Of a stretch of 19,981 bases of DNA, positions 1-7,667 are shown piece by piece. The notes beneath the pieces were generated by a model. The model did no database searches and was not told the DNA's origin. It saw only the letters and a program-made list of their open reading frames with translations. The position numbers were made by a program, and so were the translations under genes. The first letter of the stretch is position 1; the number at the start of each line of letters is the position of its first letter. Where the stretch lies: the NCBI GenBank assembly GCA_937895465.1, contig CALAYY010000076.1, positions 1 through 19,981 on the forward strand. Direction: 5' to 3'. Source of the stretch: an uncultured Clostridia bacterium. Lineage in GTDB: Bacteria > Bacillota > Clostridia > Christensenellales > DUVY01.

Positions 1-1
1 G

Positions 2-43
2 TTAGAACTTCCCGGAATTGCAAGGCTTAACGACAAAAAATAA
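2..43 (+). CDS. pgk: Phosphoglycerate kinase, C-terminal end (partial)
   Basis: Only the last 13 codons and the stop are inside the window; base 1 ends the preceding codon. They read LELPGIARLNDKK. The ELPGI...LNDK ending is typical of bacterial phosphoglycerate kinase, the ATP-forming glycolytic enzyme that acts on 1,3-bisphosphoglycerate. The following genes, tpiA and gpmI, are its usual operon partners in Firmicutes, which strengthens the call. The assignment rests on a very short stretch plus context. Confidence 0.7.
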   Translation, partial: LELPGIARLNDKK

Positions 44-60
44 AAATAAAAAATTTTGAT

Positions 61-86
61 AGGGCAAGGGAAAAATCCTTTGCCCT
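61..86 (+). other. Intergenic hairpin between pgk and tpiA
   Basis: AGGGCAA (from 61) pairs with TTGCCCT (ending at 86), with extra G-C pairs at the top of the stem. The hairpin is followed by an A-rich stretch, not a T-run, so it is not a convincing intrinsic terminator. It may be an mRNA stabiliser or processing site within the glycolytic operon. The function is inferred. Confidence 0.45.
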
Positions 87-105
87 AAAATAAAGGAAGA
101 ACATA

Positions 106-864
106 ATGAGAAAACCTATAATTGCCGGAAATTGGAAAATGAATAATACGGCACAAGAAACCAAAAATTTATTAAATGAACTTATACCTCTTGTTAAGGA
201 TGCAAAATGTGAAGTAGTGGTTTGTGTTCCATATACTGATTTGTATGCTGCAAGCGAGATTTTGAAAGGAACTAATATCGGCTTAGGCGCTCAAAATGTG
301 CATTGGGCTGATAAAGGTGCTTATACAGGCGAGATTAGTGCAGATATGCTTTTGGAACTTGGTGTAAAATATGTAATAATCGGACACAGCGAAAGAAGAC
401 AATATTTTGGTGAAACTGATGAAACTGTTAACAAAAGAGTTATTCAGGCACTCAAAAAAGGACTTATTCCTATTGTATGTATAGGCGAAACCGAATCAGA
501 AAGAGAAAACGGACTTACTGATGAGGTTAACCGCCGTCAGCTAACAATAGGACTAAAAGATATATCAGCTGAAGATATTCAAAAAATAGTTATAGCTTAT
601 GAGCCTGTATGGGCAATCGGCACAGGCAAGACTGCAACTGACCAAGATGCAGATGAGACAATAGGCAAGATACGTGAGATTTTGGGCAAGATGTTTTCAA
701 AAGATATTGCACAAGGTCTTAGAATACAATACGGCGGCAGCATGAATGCCAAAAATGCTCAGGGACTTATGTCAATGCCCGAAATTGATGGCGGACTTAT
801 CGGTGGGGCAAGTCTCAAGGCTCAGGATTTTAGTATAATAGTAAAAGCTGCCGATAATTTCTAA
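106..864 (+). CDS. tpiA: Triosephosphate isomerase
   Basis: This cytoplasmic enzyme interconverts dihydroxyacetone phosphate and glyceraldehyde 3-phosphate in glycolysis. The 252-aa length is normal for the family. All key residues are visible: the NWKMN motif with substrate-binding Lys11, IIGHSERR with catalytic His94, and AYEPVWAIGTGK with catalytic Glu166 followed by the flexible loop. GGSMN and the GGLIGGASL phosphate-binding loop lie near the C terminus. The start is preceded by AGGAAG at good spacing. It lies between pgk and gpmI on the same strand with short gaps, so a shared glycolytic transcript is likely. Nothing is unusual about it. Confidence 0.98.
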   Translation: MRKPIIAGNWKMNNTAQETKNLLNELIPLVKDAKCEVVVCVPYTDLYAASEILKGTNIGLGAQNVHWADKGAYTGEISADMLLELGVKYVIIGHSERRQYFGETDETVNKRVIQALKKGLIPIVCIGETESERENGLTDEVNRRQLTIGLKDISAEDIQKIVIAYEPVWAIGTGKTATDQDADETIGKIREILGKMFSKDIAQGLRIQYGGSMNAKNAQGLMSMPEIDGGLIGGASLKAQDFSIIVKAADNF

Positions 865-879
865 CAAAAAGGATAATAT

Positions 880-2418
880 ATGAAAAACAGATTTGTAGCA
901 CTTATTATAATGGATGGGTTGGGAAGAAGAGATAACAAAAGCTGTAATGCAATTGAAATGCAAGGTATGCCCAATCTAAAGAACTTGATTTCACAATATC
1001 CCAATACATTGATAGGTGCAAGCGGTCTTGATGTGGGCTTGCCAGACGGACAAATGGGCAATAGTGAGGTAGGACATCTCAATATAGGTGCAGGCAGGAT
1101 TGTATATCAGGACATTACCAAAATAGATAAGTCTATAAGTGACAGAGATTTTTTTAGCAACCCCGCAATTATGGGTGCAATAAATAATGCCAAGAAAAAT
1201 GATTCTAAGCTACACTTAATAGGACTTTTGTCTGACGGCGGAGTACATAGCCATATCAATCATTTGTTTGCATTACTGGATATGGCTAAAAAGAATAATA
1301 TCAGCAAGGTTTATGTTCACGCACTTATGGACGGCAGAGATGTTTCGCCCACAAGCGGTGCTGACTTTGTTTTGCATACTGAAAAGAAGTTAAGCGATTT
1401 GGGTATAGGAAAGGTAGCAAGCGTTTGCGGTAGATATTATTTTATGGACAGAGATAACCGCTGGGAAAGAGTAGAAAAAGGCTATAACAGCATAACAGCA
1501 GGCAAGGGCAAGACGGTAACCAATGCAGTAGAGGCTATTAAGCAGTCTTATGAAAATGGAGTTACTGATGAGTTTATAGAGCCCTTTGCTGTAATTGACG
1601 ATAACAATAATTATGAAGGCGCAGTTGACAAGGGCGACAGCGTGATATTTTTTAACTTCCGTTCGGACAGAGCAAGAGAAGGCACACGTGCATTTATCTA
1701 TGAGGATTTTGATAAGTTTGAAAGAGCCAAAGGCTATACAGATGTTTATTTTGTTCAGATGACCGAGTATGATGCAACATTTAGCGGACTTCATACAGCC
1801 TTTGCACCTAAGGAACTTAAAAACACTTTGGGAGAATATCTTGCACATCTTGGATATAATCAATTAAGAATAGCCGAAACCGAAAAATATGCACACGTCA
1901 CATTTTTCTTTAACGGCGGAGTAGAAAAGCCTAATAAAAACGAAAACAGGATTTTGATTAATTCGCCCAAGGTAGCAACCTATGACCTAAAACCAGAGAT
2001 GTCAGCTTATGAAGTTTTGGAGGCGGCCAAAAAGGAAGTCAATTCGGGAAAGCTTGATGTGATGATTATCAACTTTGCTAATTGCGATATGGTAGGGCAT
2101 TCAGGTGTTTTGGATGCAACGGTAAAAGCAGTTAAAACTGTTGATGATTGTGTTAATCAACTTGTTAATGAGATTTTAAAAATTGGCGGTGCTGCAATTA
2201 TAACAGCTGACCATGGCAATGCAGAACAGCTTTGTTATGAGGATGGCTCGCCTTGTACAGCGCATACCACCAATCCCGTTCCTTGTATCTTAGTTGATGA
2301 CACCAAAAAGGATATCAAATTAAGAGACGACGGCAAGTTATGCGACCTTGCACCCACATTATTAAAAATCTTAGGCGAAAAAATACCTGAGGAAATGGAA
2401 GGCAAACCGCTTTTTTAA
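880..2418 (+). CDS. gpmI: 2,3-bisphosphoglycerate-independent phosphoglycerate mutase
   Basis: This metal-dependent (usually Mn2+) enzyme converts 3-phosphoglycerate to 2-phosphoglycerate by way of a phosphoserine intermediate. At 512 aa it has the standard length. The metal-binding Asp12 sits in MDGLG. The phosphorylated Ser62 lies in the signature GQMGNSEVGHLNIGAGR. Further family motifs are DGRDV, GRYYFMDRDNRW, NFRSDRAREG, a C-terminal NCDMVGHSG and TADHGNAEQ; the last carries metal-binding Asp and His. It starts 15 bases after tpiA with an AAAGGA ribosome binding site, consistent with co-transcription. The gene appears intact. Confidence 0.98.
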   Translation: MKNRFVALIIMDGLGRRDNKSCNAIEMQGMPNLKNLISQYPNTLIGASGLDVGLPDGQMGNSEVGHLNIGAGRIVYQDITKIDKSISDRDFFSNPAIMGAINNAKKNDSKLHLIGLLSDGGVHSHINHLFALLDMAKKNNISKVYVHALMDGRDVSPTSGADFVLHTEKKLSDLGIGKVASVCGRYYFMDRDNRWERVEKGYNSITAGKGKTVTNAVEAIKQSYENGVTDEFIEPFAVIDDNNNYEGAVDKGDSVIFFNFRSDRAREGTRAFIYEDFDKFERAKGYTDVYFVQMTEYDATFSGLHTAFAPKELKNTLGEYLAHLGYNQLRIAETEKYAHVTFFFNGGVEKPNKNENRILINSPKVATYDLKPEMSAYEVLEAAKKEVNSGKLDVMIINFANCDMVGHSGVLDATVKAVKTVDDCVNQLVNEILKIGGAAIITADHGNAEQLCYEDGSPCTAHTTNPVPCILVDDTKKDIKLRDDGKLCDLAPTLLKILGEKIPEEMEGKPLF

Positions 2419-2442
2419 TAAAAGTTACAATCTAAAAATTGC

Positions 2443-2471
2443 TTGTGCAACGCAGGATATTATGTTATAAT
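2443..2471 (+). promoter_or_regulatory. Predicted sigma-A promoter for secG
   Basis: A perfect TATAAT (2466-2471) lies 17 bases after TTGTGC (2443-2448, a weak -35). It sits in the gpmI-secG gap, about 36 bases before the secG start. secG can therefore be transcribed separately from the glycolytic genes. Confidence 0.5.
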
Positions 2472-2507
2472 CATTAAGCCGAATTTGTATGAACGGAGGA
2501 AATCGTT

Positions 2508-2813
2508 TTGTCTCAGCTTTTGCAATTAATAGTACCCAGATGGGTTGAAGTCAGCTTCCCTTATATAAGAATGGGATTAATGGTTATGGAAGTTTTACTT
2601 TCAATATTTTTAATTGTCGTTGTTTTATTCCAGCCTGGAAACTCCGAAGGCTTAGGCTCGATTTCAGGTGGGCAGGATACATTCTTTGGCAAGAATAAGG
2701 GTAAGACCTTAGAAGGCAGAATGAAAAAGACGACCATTGTAACTGCAATATTGCTGGTTGTCAATGCGGCAATTTTCTTTGTTACTTTGACTATATACAG
2801 CGGTCAGGCATAA
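2508..2813 (+). CDS. secG: Preprotein translocase subunit SecG
   Basis: SecG is the small membrane subunit that assists the SecYEG protein export channel. The 101-aa protein has two hydrophobic segments (about residues 22-43 and 76-95). Between them is the conserved cytoplasmic loop with VVLFQPGNSEGLGSISGG and TFFGKNKG, the family hallmark. The start is a TTG codon at 2508, chosen because GGAGGA at 2495-2500 has ideal spacing to it. The 20-residue N-terminal extension before the first membrane segment is a little longer than usual, so a later ATG start is possible but lacks as good a ribosome binding site. The order secG-rnr-smpB is common in Firmicutes. Confidence 0.93.
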   Translation: MSQLLQLIVPRWVEVSFPYIRMGLMVMEVLLSIFLIVVVLFQPGNSEGLGSISGGQDTFFGKNKGKTLEGRMKKTTIVTAILLVVNAAIFFVTLTIYSGQA

Positions 2814-2835
2814 AGATAAAAAACAAACAACAAAA

Positions 2836-2866
2836 GGGCGGCTAATAAAAGCTGCCCTATTTTTTT
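2836..2866 (+). terminator. Intrinsic terminator after secG
   Basis: GGGCGGC (2836-2842) pairs with GCTGCCC (2851-2857, one G-U pair) and is followed by TATTTTTTT. It lies 22 bases after the secG stop. Confidence 0.85.
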
Positions 2867-2929
2867 AAATGATTTATAATAATATATGGCATAATATATA
2901 TTACAAAATAATCTAAGCGGTGATAAACA

Positions 2930-5056
2930 ATGCTAAGTTTTAAAGATAAAATTTATGAGATAATAACAGAAAACAATCTATCCGGGCTTAACAGAAGCAA
3001 TCTGTTGAAACATCTGGGTGCCAAAAGTGTTTTTGAGAAAAAAAACATTGGGATTGCATTAGATGAGCTTGTAAAAGAGGGCTTATTAGTTGAGCAGGTT
3101 TCCAAAAAAGAAATCAAATATCATCTGCCCAAGAAGATCAATGCATACAAGGGCAAGATTCAAGGCAACAAAAAAGGCTTTGGCTTTTTTATTTCGCAAG
3201 AACTAGGAGAAGATGTTTTTATTCCTGCCAGGTTTATGGGCAAGGCTGAACATGGAGACACGGTTTTGGCTAAGGTAAACAAGAATAAAAACAGAGAAGA
3301 AGGCAATTCTTTGGAAGGCGAAGTAGTTTCTATTTTGGAGCGTGGATTCAAAAAGGTAGTGGGTGTTTTTTGGACTCGTCAAAACTCTGCCTTTGGGTTT
3401 GTTACGCCTGATGAAGGTAAATATTTTCATGATATATTTATTCCGCTAGAAAAATTTAACGGCGCTCAAAACGGTCAGAAGGTTGTAGCCGAAATTACAT
3501 CTTATCCCGAAAAAGGCAAAAACCCTGAAGGTAAGATAAGTGAGGTTTTGGGCAATATTGACGAGAAGGGAATGGAGATATTGTCAATCATCCGTTCATA
3601 TAACCTGTATGAAGAATTTCCTGAAGAGGTCTTGAAAAACGCTCAAAAAGTCAATGTGTCAATAACCCCACAGGATTTGTCCAAAAGGCAGGATTTTAGA
3701 GATTGGCAGATAATAACTATTGACGGTGAAGATGCCAAAGACTTAGACGATGCGATAAGCCTTCAAATTGATAAAGACGGACATTATTTATTGGGTGTGC
3801 ATATTGCAGATGTATCGCATTATGTTACCGCACATTCTATGTTGGATAAAGAGGCGTTCAAACGAGGCACAAGCGTTTACTTTCCTGACAGGGTGCTGCC
3901 TATGCTTCCAAGAGAACTTAGTAACGGCATATGCTCTCTCAATGAAAACGAAGATAGACTTACATTATCCGTATTAATGGAAATAGATGATCAAGGCAAA
4001 GTAGTAGGCTCTGAAATAACACAAAGCGTTATTAATTCTAAAGCAAAAATGACTTATGACAAGGTCAACAAGATTTTGCAAGGAAGCGAAAGCTTGACGG
4101 AAAAATATGCCGCAATCGTGCCTATGTTAAAAAACATGGAAAAGCTTATGTATATTCTCAATCAAAAACGCCGTGAACGAGGCTCTATTGATTTTGAAAT
4201 ACCTGAGAGCAAGATATTGCTTGATGCTCATGGCAAGGTAAAAGAAATTATGCCTTATCCAAGAGGCGTAAGCCATAGGATGATAGAAGAATTTATGCTG
4301 GTTACCAATGAAACAATTGCAGAAACCATGTTTCATGCTCAAGTTCCTTTTGTTTATAGAGTGCATGAAGACCCGTCTGAAGAAAAGGCGGCTACAATGC
4401 TTGCTTTCGCTCAAGGTGTGGGACTAAAGTTTAAGATGAATAAAAGCGGTGTTTTGTATCCTAAGACAGTACAGCAGATTTTAGAGCAAGCCCAAGATAA
4501 GCCCATATATAATGTAATCAATAAGATTATGTTAAGGTCAATGTCTAAGGCAAGATATTATCAGGAGAATTTGGGGCATTTTGGACTTGCAACAAGATTT
4601 TACTGTCATTTTACATCACCTATACGACGCTATCCGGATTTGGTAATTCATCGCATTATAAAAGACTTTGTTCAAAACGGCTTGAGTAATTCTAAAAAAT
4701 ATGAAAAGTTTGTAGAAGAAGCAAGCACAATGTCCAGCGAAAGAGAAAGACTTGCCGAAAACGCCGAAAGAGAAGTTGACGATTTGTTAAAAGCTGAGTT
4801 TATGAGCAATCATATAGGCGAAAAATACCCTGGGATTATAAGCGGTGTTACTGAGTTTGGAATATTTGTTGAGCTGGAAAACACATGCGAAGGTCTTATC
4901 CGCCTTGAAAATCTGCCCAAGGATTATTATCATTATGATGAGAAAAATTTCTCGCTGTCAGGCAAGAAGATAGTTTATCGACTAGGGGACAAAATGGAAA
5001 TAATTGTGGCTAGTACAGACATAGCCAATAAGAAAATAGAATTTTTACCTGCATAA
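2930..5056 (+). CDS. rnr: Ribonuclease R (3'-5' exoribonuclease, RNB family)
   Basis: RNase R degrades structured RNA processively from the 3' end and works in mRNA and rRNA quality control. The 708-aa protein shows the full order: an N-terminal winged-helix region (about 1-65), two cold-shock-like OB domains (about 75-205), the RNB catalytic domain (about 250-590) and a C-terminal S1 domain (about 632-706, GIISGVTEFGIFVELENTCEGL). The catalytic aspartates are in DGEDAKDLDDA: Asp265, Asp271, Asp273 and Asp274, matching the four Asp of RNase II/R. The signature HFTSPIRRYPDLVIHR is present. The ribosome binding site is modest (GGTG). smpB follows after 24 bases; RNase R and SmpB cooperate on stalled-ribosome mRNAs. 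Confidence 0.97.
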   Translation: MLSFKDKIYEIITENNLSGLNRSNLLKHLGAKSVFEKKNIGIALDELVKEGLLVEQVSKKEIKYHLPKKINAYKGKIQGNKKGFGFFISQELGEDVFIPARFMGKAEHGDTVLAKVNKNKNREEGNSLEGEVVSILERGFKKVVGVFWTRQNSAFGFVTPDEGKYFHDIFIPLEKFNGAQNGQKVVAEITSYPEKGKNPEGKISEVLGNIDEKGMEILSIIRSYNLYEEFPEEVLKNAQKVNVSITPQDLSKRQDFRDWQIITIDGEDAKDLDDAISLQIDKDGHYLLGVHIADVSHYVTAHSMLDKEAFKRGTSVYFPDRVLPMLPRELSNGICSLNENEDRLTLSVLMEIDDQGKVVGSEITQSVINSKAKMTYDKVNKILQGSESLTEKYAAIVPMLKNMEKLMYILNQKRRERGSIDFEIPESKILLDAHGKVKEIMPYPRGVSHRMIEEFMLVTNETIAETMFHAQVPFVYRVHEDPSEEKAATMLAFAQGVGLKFKMNKSGVLYPKTVQQILEQAQDKPIYNVINKIMLRSMSKARYYQENLGHFGLATRFYCHFTSPIRRYPDLVIHRIIKDFVQNGLSNSKKYEKFVEEASTMSSERERLAENAEREVDDLLKAEFMSNHIGEKYPGIISGVTEFGIFVELENTCEGLIRLENLPKDYYHYDEKNFSLSGKKIVYRLGDKMEIIVASTDIANKKIEFLPA

Positions 5057-5080
5057 GAAATTTTTGCAAGGGTTAGGGAT

Positions 5081-5536
5081 ATGGAAGGTATAAAGGTAGT
5101 AGCCGAAAACAGACAGGCACGGTTTGAATATTTTATATTGGATTCTTACGAAACAGGCATAGTATTAAAAGGCGATGAAGTAAAATCCATAAGGCAGGGC
5201 GCAGTTAACCTAAAAGACAGCTTTGGAGTAATTATAAAAGGCGAAGTCTTTTTGCGAAACTGTCATATTACCCCATACAAAAAAGGCAGCTATTTTAATA
5301 GTGAAGCGAGACGGGACAGAAAATTGTTGCTCAAGCGTTCAGAAATTGCCAAGCTTTCAGGCAAGGTCAATGAAAAGGGCTTGACATTAATACCGCTCAA
5401 AATTTATCTAAAGGGCAGTCTTATCAAACTTGAATTAGGCTTATGTCAGGGCAAAAAGCTATACGATAAGCGTGAAACTCTAAAACAACGCACTCAAGAA
5501 AGAGAAGCCCAAAGAGCCGTAAAAGAGTATATATAA
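5081..5536 (+). CDS. smpB: SsrA (tmRNA)-binding protein SmpB
   Basis: SmpB binds tmRNA and delivers it to stalled ribosomes in trans-translation. The 151-aa length is typical. Visible family features are the N-terminal ENRQARFEYFILDSYETGIVLKG-type stretch, GDEVKSIRQG, NCHITPYKKGSYFN and the basic C-terminal tail with KLYDKRETLKQRTQEREAQR, which enters the mRNA channel. It is closely coupled to rnr. The tmRNA gene itself is not found downstream. The start ATG follows AGGGTTAGGG. Confidence 0.97.
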   Translation: MEGIKVVAENRQARFEYFILDSYETGIVLKGDEVKSIRQGAVNLKDSFGVIIKGEVFLRNCHITPYKKGSYFNSEARRDRKLLLKRSEIAKLSGKVNEKGLTLIPLKIYLKGSLIKLELGLCQGKKLYDKRETLKQRTQEREAQRAVKEYI

Positions 5537-5561
5537 TTTATTAAGAACTTTAGATAATAAA

Positions 5562-5591
5562 AAAAGCACTCCTAAAAATAAGAGTGCTTTT
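5562..5591. terminator. Bidirectional terminator between smpB and degV-family gene
   Basis: AAAAGCACTC (5562-5571) and GAGTGCTTTT (5582-5591) form a perfect 10-bp stem with a 10-base loop. A and T tracts flank it on both sides, so it can stop both the + strand smpB transcript and the - strand transcript. Confidence 0.9.
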
Positions 5592-5609
5592 AAAATATTT
5601 ATCGTTATT

Positions 5610-6491
5610 TTATTTCTTTTCTACAACCATTCGTTTTTTGCCTTCAAACATTATTGATACTGTACCTGTGCCTGTATGAGAGCCGATAACAGGACCGATA
5701 AAGCTTGTTCTTATATCTGTTGCGCCTGCTTCTTTTAACTTTTCCTTAAGTTCTTCGGCTACTTCCAAGTCATCGGCATGCGCTATATACACTCGTGTAG
5801 CATTGTCAGCTTTGAATTCTCTAAAAGAATTTACCAGCCTATCTATTGCTTTGGCTTTGCCTCGTTCTTTGCCTATAACTACAAGCTCACCCTTATGATT
5901 GACTGTAATAATCGGTCTTATGCCCAATAATGAGCCAACTATTGCAGAAGCTGATGAAACTCTGCCGCCACGCTTTAGATGAAACAGGTTTTTTACCATA
6001 ACAAAATGCTGCAGTCTTTCTACTAATCCGTTCATATAATCTGCTGTTTCTTTTGCGCTTTTGCCGCTTTCCCTTAGCTCACAAGCAGTATCCACCAAAA
6101 GCATCTGTCCCATAGTTGCGCCTTTGCTGTCAATTACATAAATATTGCGGTTTTTAAATTTTTCCATTACTTCTTTTGCGGCTGACTTAGCGTTTTCGGC
6201 GGTAGTAGATAATCCGCTAGAAAGACTAAAATGAATAAGGTCGCCTTGATTTTTATTTAGAAGGTCTTCAAAAAATTCTGCCGTTTCCACAACATTTAGC
6301 TGTGTAGTTTTGGACATCTTGCCTTCTCTTATATGGTCATAAAACGTTTTATATTCTTGGTCAGAATCAAAAGTGTCTTGATATTCCACATTATCCATAA
6401 TATAAGCCATAGGGATATAATAAATATTCTTTTTTGCTAAGTCGCTCTTATATGCATCGCAACAGGAATCAGTAGAAAGAATAAAACTCAT
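5610..6491 (-). CDS. DegV family fatty-acid-binding protein
   Basis: DegV proteins bind a fatty acid between two domains; in Gram-positive bacteria relatives (FakB) present it to a fatty acid kinase. The 293-aa length fits. Motifs include STDSCCD at the N terminus, SKTTQLN (usually TSQ), HFSLSSGLSTT, LKRGGRVS, SLLGIRPII and the C-terminal IGPVIGSHTGTG. The ATG has AGGAG nine bases upstream. It is a single gene, convergent with smpB. Which lipid it binds cannot be told from sequence, and it is not shown here to be FakB: no kinase gene is adjacent. A palindrome at its promoter suggests repressor control. Confidence 0.93.
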   Translation of the reverse strand: MSFILSTDSCCDAYKSDLAKKNIYYIPMAYIMDNVEYQDTFDSDQEYKTFYDHIREGKMSKTTQLNVVETAEFFEDLLNKNQGDLIHFSLSSGLSTTAENAKSAAKEVMEKFKNRNIYVIDSKGATMGQMLLVDTACELRESGKSAKETADYMNGLVERLQHFVMVKNLFHLKRGGRVSSASAIVGSLLGIRPIITVNHKGELVVIGKERGKAKAIDRLVNSFREFKADNATRVYIAHADDLEVAEELKEKLKEAGATDIRTSFIGPVIGSHTGTGTVSIMFEGKKRMVVEKK

Positions 6492-6515
6492 AATAGGTTT
6501 CTCCTAATAATTTTC

Positions 6516-6535
6516 TATATCACTTTAGTGATATA
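6516..6535. promoter_or_regulatory. Palindromic operator candidate at the degV-family promoter
   Basis: TATATCAC (6516-6523) and GTGATATA (6528-6535) form a perfect 8-bp inverted repeat with a 4-base centre. It lies at the expected transcription start, just downstream of the predicted -10 on the - strand. Such placement suits a repressor; the regulator is unknown. Confidence 0.5.
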
Positions 6536-6544
6536 CTTCATCTT

Positions 6545-6574
6545 ATTATAATAAAGTTTCATAACTAATAGCAA
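6545..6574 (-). promoter_or_regulatory. Predicted promoter of the degV-family gene
   Basis: On the - strand TTGCTA (6569-6574) and TATAAT (6545-6550) are separated by 18 bases. The perfect -10 and the position 54 bases before the ATG make this the likely sigma-A promoter. Confidence 0.6.
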
Positions 6575-6579
6575 ATGCC

Positions 6580-6774
6580 TTTTGGGCAAAAAACCCAAAA
6601 ATTGCCAACTGTAACACAATTGTAAACTATTTATGTAGATTCTTGCCAAAAACGCAAGGTTTTAAACGAAGATTTGATATCTAATGAAAAAGTTAATTAA
6701 ATAAAATCGATAAATTAGTCTTCATGGACTAGAAATAAGCGGTTTTTTCGCGGCTAGGAAGAAGTTTGAGAATA
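6580..6774. other. Intergenic stretch upstream of the lipoprotein cluster
   Basis: This AT-rich DNA has no convincing gene. It contains a 7-bp inverted repeat (TTTTGGG at 6580-6586, CCCAAAA at 6594-6600) behind the degV-family promoter. A very short ATG frame near 6683 (MKKLIK then stop) is not supported as a gene. Further downstream begins the repeated promoter region described separately. Confidence 0.4.
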
Positions 6775-6898
6775 AAAGCTTAACAAATACATTGTAAAGC
6801 AATATAGGTCAATCTTGTATTTATAAACAGATTTGATATAATGAATACTGTATAAGTATATTTTTTACTCTTTTATAATTGCGTGAATATAATATACC
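6775..6898 (+). repeat. Promoter-region repeat, copy 1
   Basis: This stretch matches 8231-8356 from AAAGCTT through the common TATAGGTC, TTGTATTTATAAAC, GAATACTGTA and CTCTTTTATAATTGCGT blocks. Identity is roughly 85 percent by eye over the last 100 bases. Each copy stands upstream of a lipoprotein gene, so the repeat likely spread with the gene as a unit. Confidence 0.8.
6815..6842 (+). promoter_or_regulatory. Predicted promoter for lipoprotein gene 1
   Basis: TTGTAT (6815-6820) and a perfect TATAAT (6837-6842) are 16 bases apart, inside repeat copy 1. The leader to the start codon would be about 110 bases. Confidence 0.5.
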
Positions 6899-6960
6899 GG
6901 AATAGCTTTAGGTTTCGCCAACAATGAGATAACATATCAATGTAAAAAGGGAGGTTCAAA

Positions 6961-7371
6961 ATGAAAAAAAAGTTATTAGTATTGGGGATATCGCTAATTA
7001 TGTGCATAGGTCTATTTTCGGGGTGCAGTGACTATGGTTATCAATTTCATTATAGTGTAATTGGCGGCAATGGCGAAATAACCGTTGAAGACGAGGCTTT
7101 TTTGAGAAAAGTTAATTTATGCAATGAAGGTCCATGGTGTGAACTTGGGTGCCCAGAAAATTCTCACGTTATCAACCGTTTAGGGGGGAAAAAAGGCAGT
7201 CATGAATTAACCTTTATTGCAATCCCCAATGAGGGATACCAAGTAAAAGAATGGTTATTTAACGGCGAAATTGTTGAGGGAAACAAAACCAACTCTTACA
7301 AAGCAAAAGTTTCAAGTGAACAGGATTATAACGGAGTAATAGCTGTTAGATTTGAGGCTATTCAAGGCTAA
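6961..7371 (+). CDS. Small lipoprotein with InlB B-repeat-like domain
   Basis: This is a predicted surface lipoprotein of 136 aa. The N terminus is a lipoprotein signal (MKKK, hydrophobic core, lipobox LFSGC), so Cys22 should be lipidated and anchored outside the membrane. The mature part ends in a beta-rich region with AIPNEGYQVKEWLFNG and a final VRFEA. That pattern (Ala-Ile-Pro, GY, W, NG, then V-x-F) resembles bacterial InlB B-type repeats found in Firmicute surface proteins. A cluster of Cys (CNEGPWCELGC) may form disulfides. The start has GGGAGG eight bases upstream. The specific role is unknown; neighbours are other lipoproteins and a surface protease. The domain match is by eye. Confidence 0.8.
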   Translation: MKKKLLVLGISLIMCIGLFSGCSDYGYQFHYSVIGGNGEITVEDEAFLRKVNLCNEGPWCELGCPENSHVINRLGGKKGSHELTFIAIPNEGYQVKEWLFNGEIVEGNKTNSYKAKVSSEQDYNGVIAVRFEAIQG

Positions 7372-7398
7372 AGCAATAATTATTAAAGAGGAGATATT

Positions 7399-7575
7399 GT
7401 GAGAATTCTAACAAAAAGAACTATATTTGCACTATTACTTTGTTTTGCTTTTATCGGTGTCGCATTCATTCTATTTAGCAATTCAAGCATAACGGCTTTT
7501 GCACATGAGCAAAACGAAATACATGAGCATGGTAATTCAGAGGGAGGGCTTGAAAGCCTTAGCGAAAAAAGGTGA
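7399..7575 (+). CDS. Small secreted peptide (58 aa), GTG start
   Basis: This short gene starts with GTG at 7399 behind GAGGAG, 27 bases after lipoprotein gene 1, and is likely on the same transcript. The translation begins MRILTKRTIFALLLCFAFIG, followed by more hydrophobic residues and a signal peptidase-like site SITAFA|HE. The predicted mature peptide is only 23 residues, acidic and histidine-containing (HEQNEIHEHG...). It could be a small secreted or signalling peptide, or the stub of a larger surface protein cut by a stop codon. No family is recognised. The good ribosome binding site and clear signal sequence support expression, but length gives little statistical support. Confidence 0.5.
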   Translation: MRILTKRTIFALLLCFAFIGVAFILFSNSSITAFAHEQNEIHEHGNSEGGLESLSEKR

Positions 7576-7621
7576 ATAATAACAAAGTTTCATAATATTA
7601 AAGTCCATAAAGGTAAGACGT

Positions 7622-7667
7622 CAAAAAACAAGGCGACAAACCGACAAAAAAGGAGGTAATTACCATG
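7622..7667 (+). repeat. Leader repeat before lipoprotein gene 2 (copy 1)
   Basis: The leader from CAAAAAACAAGGCGAC through AAGGAGGTAATTACCATG is nearly identical to 8378-8424 in front of lipoprotein gene 3. It includes the Shine-Dalgarno AAGGAGG (7650-7656), 8 bases before the ATG. This points to duplication of a leader-plus-signal-peptide unit. Confidence 0.8.

Noticed and set aside
5537..5609. tmRNA (ssrA) after smpB
   Set aside because: The space is only about 70 bases and is filled by a terminator; no tRNA-like ends were found.
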